A DNA stretch of 42,594 bases from a virus, in the IMG/VR virus record IMGVR_UViG_3300003937_000089, positions 1 through 42,594 of that record; one strand, given 5' to 3'. This document shows positions 24,728-32,250 of the stretch, in pieces (the stretch's first letter is position 1; each line of letters starts with the position of its first letter). The notes beneath the pieces were generated by a model. That model worked only from the letters and a program-made list of their open reading frames with translations, was not told the origin of the DNA and made no database searches. The position numbers and the translations under genes were made by a program.

Positions 24728-25153
24728 TTATTTTTTCTTTTTGTGGAAATTGTATAATAATTCGTTATCTAAACAAGTATCTATGATCTCACATAGTAAA
24801 CCATACATGTCTGTTTTCAAGTCTTTATCCTTTACGTTTACTTGTTTTAACGTGTATAGAGTAACTTCTAAATTCATAAAAGATCTCTTTTCTTTTTTTA
24901 TACCTTTAGTTCTTACATCTAAATCAACAATCGATTCTGATCTAAAAAGTCCGTGACCTAAATTGTGTACTAATCTTTTTATTTTGTTTTTCGACGATCT
25001 TAATATTGCATCGTAATCCTCACATATTTCTTTGGGTTCTAACCAAGAGTTTAAAGAGAGGTAAATTGTCTTTAAGTTTTTATGGTTTATCGTCCCATAT
25101 CCAATCTTAACGTTTTTGTGATCCCCTAATGGGATGTAACGTCCTAGTTTCAT
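24728..25153 (-). CDS. Hypothetical protein, insertion in the head module
   Basis: This 141-residue basic protein is not recognised. It has an N-terminal beta-type part (RYIPLGDHKNVKIGYGTINH), a helix with G-H-G-L-F, and a C-terminal helical part ending FHKKKK. It has its own host-type promoter (TTTG-N20-TATATTTT, 25189-25221), unlike the surrounding late genes. Together with the divergent rpsU gene it splits the head module between the core protein and the protease, so the two genes may have entered as one early-expressed cassette. Confidence 0.65.
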   Translation of the reverse strand: MKLGRYIPLGDHKNVKIGYGTINHKNLKTIYLSLNSWLEPKEICEDYDAILRSSKNKIKRLVHNLGHGLFRSESIVDLDVRTKGIKKEKRSFMNLEVTLYTLKQVNVKDKDLKTDMYGLLCEIIDTCLDNELLYNFHKKKK

Positions 25154-25188
25154 TTAATTCATTATTATAATCTTTTAATGGTGTTTAA

Positions 25189-25221
25189 TAAAATATAAGT
25201 AATTTTCTTTGGAAAAACAAA
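25189..25221 (-). promoter_or_regulatory. Host-type promoter for the 24728-25153 gene
   Basis: On the minus strand TTTG (25221-25218), 20 bases, then TATATTTTA (25197-25189). This is an excellent match to the Bacteroidota consensus TTTG-N19/21-TAnnTTTG. It overlaps the divergent rpsU promoter: the two TTTG boxes are only 6 bases apart. Confidence 0.6.
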
Positions 25222-25238
25222 TTTTTCTAGTATATTTA
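25208..25238 (+). promoter_or_regulatory. Host-type promoter for rpsU
   Basis: TTTG (25208-25211), 19 bases, TATATTTA (25231-25238), 19 bases before ATG 25258. This again matches the Bacteroidota consensus. The short leader has no Shine-Dalgarno sequence. Confidence 0.6.
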
Positions 25239-25257
25239 TTAATATACAAAATTATAT

Positions 25258-25449
25258 ATGCTAATAATAAAAGTAGACAAAGGTGGTATTGAGAAAGCGA
25301 TAAAGAAATTGCGTAGAAAAGTAAGAAACGTAAAACAAATCAATAAACTCAGAGAGAATAAACAATTCACTAAACCATCCGTCAAAAAAAGACTACAAAA
25401 ACAAAAGGCGGTGTATATACAGAAACTGAAAGACGAAAACGAGCAATAA
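25258..25449 (+). CDS. rpsU: Ribosomal protein bS21 homologue
   Basis: A 63-residue, strongly basic protein matching bS21 along its whole length: M-L-I-I-K-V opening strand, then a helix (IEKAIKKLRRKVRNVKQI). It is followed by L-R-E-N-K-Q-F-T-K-P-S-V-K-K-R and a C-terminal helix (QKQKAVYIQKLKDENEQ). The L-I-I start, K-P-S-V-K-K-R and A-V-Y-I-Q-K-L elements are those of Bacteroidota bS21 rather than the shorter proteobacterial form. bS21 binds the 30S platform next to the anti-Shine-Dalgarno end of 16S rRNA. A phage copy could replace the host protein on ribosomes and shift initiation. It is the only plus-strand gene inside the minus-strand head module and has its own promoter. Confidence 0.92.
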   Translation: MLIIKVDKGGIEKAIKKLRRKVRNVKQINKLRENKQFTKPSVKKRLQKQKAVYIQKLKDENEQ

Positions 25450-25451
25450 AA

Positions 25452-25493
25452 AAATCCCCATTTGAGACTTTGATGTATCAAAAACAGGGATTT
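25452..25493 (-). terminator. Branched hairpin terminator between rpsU and the core-protein gene
   Basis: AAATCCC (25452-25458) pairs with GGGATTT (25487-25493), enclosing a small inner hairpin TTTGA/TCAAA (25469-25482). On the minus strand the outer stem is followed by seven T, so it should end the portal/core-protein transcript. On the plus strand it lacks a T-run. Confidence 0.6.
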
Positions 25494-25518
25494 ACACCTC
25501 TAAGGTAGCTGCCGTAAA
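25491..25518. other. Small structured element next to the terminator
   Basis: TTTAC (25491-25495) can pair with GTAAA (25514-25518), enclosing the hairpin ACCT-CTA-AGGT (25496-25506) and an unpaired AGCTGCC. It overlaps the terminator stem, so the two folds would compete. The structure is predicted by eye only. Confidence 0.25.
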
Positions 25519-25524
25519 GGAATA

Positions 25525-26259
25525 TTATTCTGACAAGTTATTTAATAACTCTTCTAATCTGTATAAGTTATACTTACTTTGAGTCATTTCATTAATCTCG
25601 GTCTTAACCTCAATAGATTTCGTTTTAAACTCTGCGTCCGATTCTACTATTGAATCTAATTTTCCTTTAATACTTTCTGTTATCTCTTCAAATTTAGTTT
25701 CTAAATCTTCTTGGTTAAGGGATAGTATGTTTTTTAATCTACCTTTTTCTTCTTCATTTAATGTCTTATCAAAACTAACATTAAAGTTATTTACTAAGAC
25801 AGAATTTAGTAATGATTCGTTAACCCCCTCATCTACAGTAAGTGATTCGTTAGTTTTATTTTTTGTTAAATGTTCAACTAAATATTTTTTAGCAATAACC
25901 TTATCGGAGATATTACTTAAATTATCTGGTGTAGATAAAGAATCAATACTTTCGTATAAATCATTACTTTTAGATTCTACATTAGATAAGGATTCATTTA
26001 ATTGATTTAAATCTGTTTGTATCTCAGAAGTCTTTTCCTTTAAAATTCTTGATAGTTCCTCAACATATAGTGTTGCGGTTTCTTTATCTTCAAAAGTTTT
26101 ACCTTCCAATTCCTCATATAATGAATACATCTCTTTGAGTGTATCATTTTTAGTTATAGGTTTAAAATATGTGTTAAGGTTATTTTTAAAATCCTTTTTA
26201 CCATATGATTCAGTCAATTTAACTAAAATCTTATTTTTAATGTTCCCGAATGTTGCCAT
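25525..26259 (-). CDS. Prohead core protein candidate (gp67/gp68 position)
   Basis: This 244-residue protein is almost all coiled-coil, rich in Leu, Glu, Ser and Asn (EIQTDLNQLNESLSNVESKS). It has the position of the small core proteins gp67/gp68, between portal and protease genes, in the T4 head cluster. N-terminal K-I-L-V-K-L-T-E|S (~9-18) fits a prohead-protease site after a short amphipathic helix, as seen in T4 core proteins. It lies two bases from the portal gene. Identity by sequence with gp67 or gp68 cannot be claimed; the assignment is by context and composition. Confidence 0.7.
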   Translation of the reverse strand: MATFGNIKNKILVKLTESYGKKDFKNNLNTYFKPITKNDTLKEMYSLYEELEGKTFEDKETATLYVEELSRILKEKTSEIQTDLNQLNESLSNVESKSNDLYESIDSLSTPDNLSNISDKVIAKKYLVEHLTKNKTNESLTVDEGVNESLLNSVLVNNFNVSFDKTLNEEEKGRLKNILSLNQEDLETKFEEITESIKGKLDSIVESDAEFKTKSIEVKTEINEMTQSKYNLYRLEELLNNLSE

Positions 26260-26261
26260 AA

Positions 26262-28073
26262 TTAGTCGTTTAATATGTCTTTGAGTTTATTCTCTACTTC
26301 ATAAATATTCTGTTGTGCCTTATTAACATCAAAAAGATCATCAAAATCTTGTGATTCATCACCTAACATACTTAATATTTTAGATTTATTTGATTTTCCT
26401 GTCCCTTCACTAAGAGGTTCTTCACCTCCTATGTCTCCTGCTGGTGGGGGTGGTGCACCTCCCATTTCATCTCCTTCAACAGGTGAGGAAGTGTCCATAG
26501 ATTGTCTCTCCTCCTCAGGTATACCATACTTCTTATCAACTTCATCAAACACGCCCGTTCTTTTTATAATGTTAGGTGTAGCCCCTAATTCACCACCAAG
26601 TGCACGTTCGAGTCTTTGTTGTTGTAAATCAAGAACCACATCGTTATCACTCATACCTAAGATGTTTTTCTTAGCCCATGTATGTGAAACAGGTTGTATA
26701 CCTATCTGTGATTGATCTGATGTTGCATCTTTATAAAGTGTTATCTTTTCTTTCCATTGTTCTACTTTTAATAAATCAGATTGTGCGGATGGATTAGTAA
26801 GGGATAATGTAAAATTATCCAACTCGTCCTCTAAACCTAATAAGTAAAGATGAACTAATGCAATTTTGTTTAGTTCTTGGATTAAGGATTTTTGAATTCT
26901 ATTAATAGTTCTTGCAAAACGTATGTCCATTAGTGCCAATGTCTTACCGTCACCAACGATTTCCTCAAATCCTAAGAATGCTTTGGGTATTCTAAGAGCG
27001 GCTAACATCTTCTTTTGAATGTACTCAATATCTGCAATCTCACCTAAGTTCTGTGCTCCTGGTAATGTTTCAATTGGTGAAGTTTGACCCGGATCTCTAA
27101 CAGGAATAAAGTAATCTTGGTCTACAGCCATTTGGTTGTATCTCATGTCTACTTGTCCATTTTGTGGGTCAACAACCTGATCTCTTTTGAATTTGTTTGC
27201 CACACGTTGTACATAAGATTCAATGTCTTTATCATCCATGTTACCCACGAATACTTTAAATACTCTTCTTTCGGGTGCTCTTGATGTTCTGTATATTAAC
27301 ATTGCATCTTCTGCAAGTAGTAATTGTTTCCATATACGTCTTACCTTATCTAACATTGACGTACCATAAGGTAATTTTCTATCGTCCCCTAATAATCTAA
27401 AGTGTGCGACTTCCCATGCTTGGAACTCCATGTCTTTATTTTTCCACGCGAATCTCAGTTCTCTACTTGGCATTGTAACATTTGACGATGGTTCCGCTTT
27501 ATGTACGTTGGACGCTGCACCTTCATGTCGTTCTATTTCTATGTTAGGTAATTGTTGACACCCAACTACACCTCTTTCAGGATCTATTTTTAAATAAACG
27601 AAGTTATCACCGTACTTACCTAAACCTCTACACCACATTTGTAGGTTAGTGTTTACGTCTAATATATTCTCAAAAAGATCTGTGAGTATGTTTTTTACCC
27701 TTTTTGACTCTGAATAAATTGTAAGTATATCCCCCTTTTCTGAAAGGGTTGTTGATTCTTCAGAATATATATCTAAAGCCGCAGAAATTTCCGGTGTAAA
27801 TTCCATAGACTCATAATCATAATACGCTGCTAATCTATTTGGTTCATAATAAACCGATTGATTATATAATGATTGATCTAATTTAGACCACTTATCTGCA
27901 ATATATTGAGATTGTTGTTGTTGGAGAAGTTCCTTTTCATAATCTTCTCTACTATCTGTTTTTAACAGTTGGTCTCTATCAAATTTATATTGTGGGGGTT
28001 TCGAAGGTTGGTCTGCGGTAAAACCGAAAACCTTTGTTAACCTTTGATACACTGTCATATTTTGTTTTGCCAT
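26262..28073 (-). CDS. 20: Portal protein, T4 gp20-like
   Basis: This 603-residue protein forms the dodecameric ring at the head vertex through which DNA enters and leaves. Recognisable gp20-type segments include NRLAAYYDYESMEFTPEISA (~79-98) with A-L-D-I-Y-S-E-E next, W-C-R-G-L-G-K-Y-G-D-N-F-V-Y-L (~146-160), and W-E-V-A-H-F-R-L-L-G-D-D-R-K-L-P-Y-G-T-S-M-L (~219-240). I-R-R/K-type stem helices and F-L-G-F-E-E near 365 follow. The C-terminal ~100 residues are Gly/Pro-rich and acidic (PPPPAGDIGGEEP), a probable disordered tail. The length is slightly above that of T4 gp20. The start codon is preceded by TATTTATT-AAT, a late-type box variant. Confidence 0.93.
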   Translation of the reverse strand: MAKQNMTVYQRLTKVFGFTADQPSKPPQYKFDRDQLLKTDSREDYEKELLQQQQSQYIADKWSKLDQSLYNQSVYYEPNRLAAYYDYESMEFTPEISAALDIYSEESTTLSEKGDILTIYSESKRVKNILTDLFENILDVNTNLQMWCRGLGKYGDNFVYLKIDPERGVVGCQQLPNIEIERHEGAASNVHKAEPSSNVTMPSRELRFAWKNKDMEFQAWEVAHFRLLGDDRKLPYGTSMLDKVRRIWKQLLLAEDAMLIYRTSRAPERRVFKVFVGNMDDKDIESYVQRVANKFKRDQVVDPQNGQVDMRYNQMAVDQDYFIPVRDPGQTSPIETLPGAQNLGEIADIEYIQKKMLAALRIPKAFLGFEEIVGDGKTLALMDIRFARTINRIQKSLIQELNKIALVHLYLLGLEDELDNFTLSLTNPSAQSDLLKVEQWKEKITLYKDATSDQSQIGIQPVSHTWAKKNILGMSDNDVVLDLQQQRLERALGGELGATPNIIKRTGVFDEVDKKYGIPEEERQSMDTSSPVEGDEMGGAPPPPAGDIGGEEPLSEGTGKSNKSKILSMLGDESQDFDDLFDVNKAQQNIYEVENKLKDILND

Positions 28074-28076
28074 ATT

Positions 28077-28084
28077 AATAAATA
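28077..28084 (-). promoter_or_regulatory. Late-type box variant TATTTATT upstream of portal gene
   Basis: TATTTATT then AAT then ATG 28073 on the minus strand, the same 3-5 base spacing to the ATG as at 11976, 29909 and 1487. Confidence 0.35.
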
Positions 28085-28133
28085 TTAGTCTTTATAATAT
28101 ACGAAATTTTTTTCACTTTTTAAACCTGTTTAA

Positions 28134-29909
28134 TTATCTATAACCTCTTTTACTAAATAACCAACTATGTTCCATGTATTGGTCCTTACTGATATTTTGA
28201 TTAGATGGGTTATATGGTTGTCCGTCAGTAGTCATAGATCCGACAGCATCGAACGCGGTTCCATGAGAATAGAAAGATTTTTTTGTTTCATAAGTCCTTT
28301 CTGAGAGTAACCATGAGTCTAACATTGCTTTGTTTGCGCTATCGTTTCTCTTTAGTTGAGTGAAACATATATCACCCACGTACATTGCAATGGCCATCGC
28401 CATGATTGCATCATCATGTGCCCCCTTCATGTGGTTAGGTCTACCGTTTATATAAACAAACGTGTTTAATTCATTTAATAATCGAGATGACTTAACTATA
28501 AATCCATGTCTAAGTTTTTCTTCAAAAGACGCAACTATTTGTGTTCGTTTGTTATTAAAATTAATACCAGGTATTTTTTCCTGTGCCTTCTTATTGTATT
28601 GCCAAATATTATTTGAGTTCACCCCGTCAATATATTGGTCCTTATAACCCATTTCCTGTAGTTTACGTGATGTTGCAATACCCATACCCCCCGTTATGTC
28701 TGTAGCGACAAACGCCTTATAAAGTGTACCCCATTTATAAACTATCGATGCCAAATCATCTGGTGGAATCTTACCCACATATTCCGCAACCTGTTCGTTT
28801 TCATCAAAATCAATCACACATATTGATGACGAGTCAGCACTATCTCCACGAGATACGTCAACACCCATTATATATCTATGACCCTCAACAGGTTCCTTCC
28901 ATAACCAAAAAGTACCCTGCATGTATTTTTCCATTGGATCCTTTATCATGGTTTTTCTTATCCTGTCTTGTATTGTATTTGGGATAACACCATCACCAGA
29001 ACCGAGGAAGTCGCACTCCAATTCTTGTGCGATTTTTCTTTTGTCATACTTGAATTTTTTTGCCATATTCTCAAACCAATGAGAGTACGGTTTGTATCCT
29101 TTCTCGAGTAATTCTTCATATCCTTCCCAACCCTGTTCTAAAATTATTTCATCATCATTATATTGTTCTCTATTCAACATATAATGTATGATATCGTCTA
29201 CTTTAATCCATTTTAAGTCACTGGCATATCTTGGATCTTTAAACCATCTTAAATCGGTTATTTTAAAATCATTCATACCTCGTAACGCCTGATCATATAC
29301 CCCATAATAAATTGGATCATGTCCGTTAGGTGTGGATATAAGTATTACTTTACCACCCGTAGATAAGGAGGCCATACAAGCCGCCCAAAAATCTTCTCCC
29401 GCTTCAATATATGCAGCCTCATCAAAAACCAATACTGTTGGTGTATAACCACGAAGTGCATCGGCAGATGTCGCAACCGCCTTAACCTCACATCCGTTAT
29501 TCATACGATACCTACTTTCAGAATTTTTATCAGGTGAAAACCCAACGTTAATCCATTCTGGCCATTGATCTAAAAAACCTCTAACTTTATTAGCCATTTC
29601 TATCGCAGTATCTCTCTTGTTAGCGATAATAAGTATTCTTTCTGGGTTTTCGGGTTTTGCGGTTTGTATACGTTTAGATAACCAAGCTGCGGTTACAGTA
29701 GATACACCCGCCTGTCTATACTTACGAGTTATATTTTCATTATAGTTGTCGTAGTCTTTAATTAATTCAACTTGGTCTGGAAATAACTCTAATGGTACAT
29801 ATTTCTTTTGTGTATTATCATACGTGGTTAAATATGTTTTAAGTGCATACGGAGTATCTTTCATGATCTTCGCGTATTCCTTTAACTGTATGAGTTTATG
29901 TTTATCCAT
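28134..29909 (-). CDS. 17: Terminase large subunit, T4 gp17-like
   Basis: This 591-residue DNA-packaging motor has an N-terminal ATPase and a C-terminal nuclease. The ATPase has a Walker A-like R-Q-A-G-V-S-T (65-71), Walker B V-L-V-F-D-E-A-A (159-166, Glu catalytic) and coupling motif S-T-P-N-G (192-196). The RNase H-fold nuclease has Asp in M-G-V-D-V-S-R-G (Asp 351), Asp 404 in V-A-T-D-I-T-G-G and the pair H-D-D-A (Asp 499/500). It uses the portal encoded downstream. No small terminase was recognised in the window, and gp18/gp19 tail genes, which sit between gp17 and gp20 in T4, are missing here. A TATTTATA box precedes the ATG by 4 bases. Confidence 0.95.
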   Translation of the reverse strand: MDKHKLIQLKEYAKIMKDTPYALKTYLTTYDNTQKKYVPLELFPDQVELIKDYDNYNENITRKYRQAGVSTVTAAWLSKRIQTAKPENPERILIIANKRDTAIEMANKVRGFLDQWPEWINVGFSPDKNSESRYRMNNGCEVKAVATSADALRGYTPTVLVFDEAAYIEAGEDFWAACMASLSTGGKVILISTPNGHDPIYYGVYDQALRGMNDFKITDLRWFKDPRYASDLKWIKVDDIIHYMLNREQYNDDEIILEQGWEGYEELLEKGYKPYSHWFENMAKKFKYDKRKIAQELECDFLGSGDGVIPNTIQDRIRKTMIKDPMEKYMQGTFWLWKEPVEGHRYIMGVDVSRGDSADSSSICVIDFDENEQVAEYVGKIPPDDLASIVYKWGTLYKAFVATDITGGMGIATSRKLQEMGYKDQYIDGVNSNNIWQYNKKAQEKIPGINFNNKRTQIVASFEEKLRHGFIVKSSRLLNELNTFVYINGRPNHMKGAHDDAIMAMAIAMYVGDICFTQLKRNDSANKAMLDSWLLSERTYETKKSFYSHGTAFDAVGSMTTDGQPYNPSNQNISKDQYMEHSWLFSKRGYR

Positions 29910-29913
29910 ATCC

Positions 29914-29921
29914 TATAAATA
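29914..29921 (-). promoter_or_regulatory. Late-promoter-like TATTTATA box before the terminase gene
   Basis: Minus-strand TATTTATAGGATATG: box, four bases, then the start codon. It sits directly behind the terminator hairpin of the upstream operon, so the terminase transcript must begin here and would be leaderless or nearly so. Confidence 0.55.
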
Positions 29922-29926
29922 CAAAA

Positions 29927-29948
29927 AAAGTGGTCTATTGACCACTTT
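29927..29948 (-). terminator. Intrinsic terminator of the 29966-34365 minus-strand operon
   Basis: A perfect 9-bp stem AAAGTGGTC (29927-29935) / GACCACTTT (29940-29948) with loop TATT. On the minus strand the stem is followed by a T-run. It separates the upstream operon from the terminase gene. Confidence 0.85.
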
Positions 29949-29965
29949 CTTATAATCCGTGTTAT

Positions 29966-31282
29966 TTAATTGTCGTCTTCAGGAGAAAATGTAATTCCTA
30001 ATGACCCTAAGAATCCTCCGAGACCATCGTCATCGTCATCTTCTTTTTCTCTATTATATTGGTCCTCTTCGTAATCTTCATTTTGTAAATCTTGTATGAT
30101 TTGGTCCACCATATTACTTAAAATACTTTTACCCATTGCAGATCCTCTCATTATTTCTTTAGCCACTCTGAAAAATTCTTCAGCGTCTAATTGAGAAAAT
30201 CTTGAGAAAAGATAATTTTGGATGTGTGTCATATCTTCTTGATTTAACCTATCAGGATATGAAGATCTAAATTTTTCCCAAATAATCGGTCCTAATCTTA
30301 AATCCCAAATTTCTGAAGGTAAAGTGTCAGTTTTATTCATCACCATTTCTGCAGATCTTGGATCGTCGGGTAAACCTTGTGTACCCATAATTTCCATTAC
30401 TCCTTTAATTACTTCGTGTATCAATGCGGGAAAAAATACCGCTCTTGCAATAATTGTAGGTGGATCAGTTTCCGTATCAATTTCCTCCTTACCGGCTTGG
30501 TTTCCATCACCCATTCCCATTTCCATCATTCCGTCAGGTAATACCCAATAAAGTAAATCGTTAACTGACATTAATACACCGTATTGATTTACGATGTTTG
30601 GATCTCTTTCAGTTAATTCATTTGCAACCAACTCAAACATATAATGTCCTTTTTTAGATGCTCCCTGTATTAATGCGTTAATAAATCTTCTTTTCGCGGT
30701 TTCCTGATCGAACTTTTCCATCGCATCCATAAAGTCTTCTAAACCATCTTCAGCCTCTTCAGGGTTTACACCAAATTGTTGTTCTACCTCTTCTTCACTT
30801 GGATCTTCTGATTCCTTAGAAAAACCTTCTGAATCTATACCACCTATACCAACTAATTTCGCATCGAATTGTAGTGTGTCTTCAGGTAGTGACATTTCTT
30901 TCTTAACAAGTTCTACCGCTAAGTTCTCTAAATATTCTTTATTGTCTTGTTCAAATCGTAAAACACTCATCAATGTTCGTTGCATAGTACTCATTAACTG
31001 AGATAGTACGTTTTGGTCTGTTATATTACCTTCCTCACCCGTATATCTTTTTACTTTTGCAACAACATCTTTAAATCTCTTAGATGCCAATAATTCTTCA
31101 AAATTAGACTCAACACCTTCTGGTGATTCTTCAGGAAATGAAGGATTATCTTTAAAGGGTGTTTCTCTCGATGCCAATTTGTCTTCAACATCGGGTGTTA
31201 TTCTTTCAGGGTTATCTCCGTAATCTACGGGCATTTCCTTTAAACCTTTTATGGTTTCTAATAATTCTTTTTTACTAATCAT
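29966..31282 (-). CDS. Hypothetical acidic structural candidate
   Basis: This 438-residue acidic protein is not recognised. It has a helical N-terminal ~110 residues, with M-S-T-M-Q-R-T-L-M-S-V-L-R-F-E-Q. A disordered acidic stretch (~155-180) follows, then a well-conserved-looking helical domain ~180-400 containing F-F-P-A-L-I-H-E-V-I-K-G (~279-290) and W-D-L-R-L-G-P-I-I-W-E-K-F (~321-333), and a D/E-rich C-terminus. The N-terminus has L-L-E (7-9) and L-K-E (14-16) sites. It is the last gene of the operon and next to the terminase; a head-completion or packaging role is possible, but no motif supports a specific one. Confidence 0.7.
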   Translation of the reverse strand: MISKKELLETIKGLKEMPVDYGDNPERITPDVEDKLASRETPFKDNPSFPEESPEGVESNFEELLASKRFKDVVAKVKRYTGEEGNITDQNVLSQLMSTMQRTLMSVLRFEQDNKEYLENLAVELVKKEMSLPEDTLQFDAKLVGIGGIDSEGFSKESEDPSEEEVEQQFGVNPEEAEDGLEDFMDAMEKFDQETAKRRFINALIQGASKKGHYMFELVANELTERDPNIVNQYGVLMSVNDLLYWVLPDGMMEMGMGDGNQAGKEEIDTETDPPTIIARAVFFPALIHEVIKGVMEIMGTQGLPDDPRSAEMVMNKTDTLPSEIWDLRLGPIIWEKFRSSYPDRLNQEDMTHIQNYLFSRFSQLDAEEFFRVAKEIMRGSAMGKSILSNMVDQIIQDLQNEDYEEDQYNREKEDDDDDGLGGFLGSLGITFSPEDDN

Positions 31283-31848
31283 TCTGCCGCCATTTTTAAA
31301 TTAAGACCTATAGAATCAAAACTTAGTTGTTTTGGTAACTTAGCTTTAGGTTTTGGTTTATGTTTTGGTTCAAAAGGATTTTCTCTTTTTGGTTTACCTG
31401 GTCTCGTACTTGGTTTTTCTCTTACAGGTGCATCAGTATCTGGTTTAGATGGTTCAGGTGACTGTTCGTCCACACTAAAATAATTTTGAGCCGCAGCTAA
31501 TGCATCAGGTGAGTCTGAAAGTGCACCAATCATCTCATATATCTCCTTTTTAGTTGTAACCTCTGTATGATAGTTTTCTTTAACCACACCTTCTACCCAT
31601 TCTTCGATACTTGTTTCTTCTTCCCCTAATTCTTCGTCTTCTTCAGTTTCTTCTTCATAGGTAACAAATTTTTCACCTTTTCTTTTTGCGTCTTCCACAC
31701 CTTGTGTATCGTCCTTAGGTATATTCAAAGTTTCTTCAGATAAAATTCTATTAGATAATTCAGTAATTTGTTTATCCGTCAATTTAGAAAGGAACTTCTC
31801 AGTGAACCCCTCATTTAAAAGTTTTGATACTATTACGTTTCTTTTCAT
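31279..31848 (-). CDS. Hypothetical protein, candidate head-targeted
   Basis: This 189-residue protein is not recognised. N-terminus M-K-R-N-V-I-V-S-K-L-L-N-E|G (1-14) is an amphipathic helix ending in L-N-E, as in T4 capsid-targeting peptides. The middle (~55-95) is acidic. Residues ~125-175 are Pro/Lys-rich (RPGKPKRENPFEPKHKPKPK), basic and probably disordered, and could contact DNA. It overlaps both neighbours by 4 bases, indicating coupled translation. Confidence 0.68.
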   Translation of the reverse strand: MKRNVIVSKLLNEGFTEKFLSKLTDKQITELSNRILSEETLNIPKDDTQGVEDAKRKGEKFVTYEEETEEDEELGEEETSIEEWVEGVVKENYHTEVTTKKEIYEMIGALSDSPDALAAAQNYFSVDEQSPEPSKPDTDAPVREKPSTRPGKPKRENPFEPKHKPKPKAKLPKQLSFDSIGLNLKMAAE

Positions 31849-32249
31849 ATTCCCGTATTATAATTTAATTCTTCTTTTATTAGTTTAAAACCTCTTGATT
31901 CTATTTTTTCACTAACCTTATCTATTTTTTCACCAAATGAAAAAGTAAGTCTTTCAAACTCACTTTCGAAATCAAACTTTTCCCACCCCAATGAAATCAC
32001 ACCGTCTACGGCATCAATTACACCAAAGTAATCTGATTTTTGTATTAGATCTAAATCAATGTCACTATTTTTAAGTACACCAACTAAACTAATATATTCT
32101 AAATGGGGAGATAGTGTTTCTGTACACGTAGATGCGGGTATATGGTACCACTCCTCTATATCAAATTCGAGTTGATCACTAAAAATAAATTCATATTGTT
32201 TCTGACCTTTATAGTCAGCTCCAATTTCATTGATATAGATAAGTCTCAT
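31845..32249 (-). CDS. Conserved hypothetical phage protein
   Basis: This 134-residue alpha/beta protein opens M-R-L-I-Y-I-N-E-I-G-A-D-Y-K-G-Q-K-Q-Y-E-F-I-F-S-D. It then has Y-I-S-L-V-G-V-L (~52-59) and Y-F-G-V-I-D-A-V-D-G-V-I-S-L-G-W-E (~74-90). This recurrent pattern matches a family I have met as an uncharacterised protein in large T4-like marine phages; the family name is not known to me. No catalytic residues stand out. It lies within a tightly packed operon, 1 base from the upstream gene and overlapping the downstream gene by 4. Confidence 0.72.
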   Translation of the reverse strand: MRLIYINEIGADYKGQKQYEFIFSDQLEFDIEEWYHIPASTCTETLSPHLEYISLVGVLKNSDIDLDLIQKSDYFGVIDAVDGVISLGWEKFDFESEFERLTFSFGEKIDKVSEKIESRGFKLIKEELNYNTGI

Positions 32250-32250
32250 A

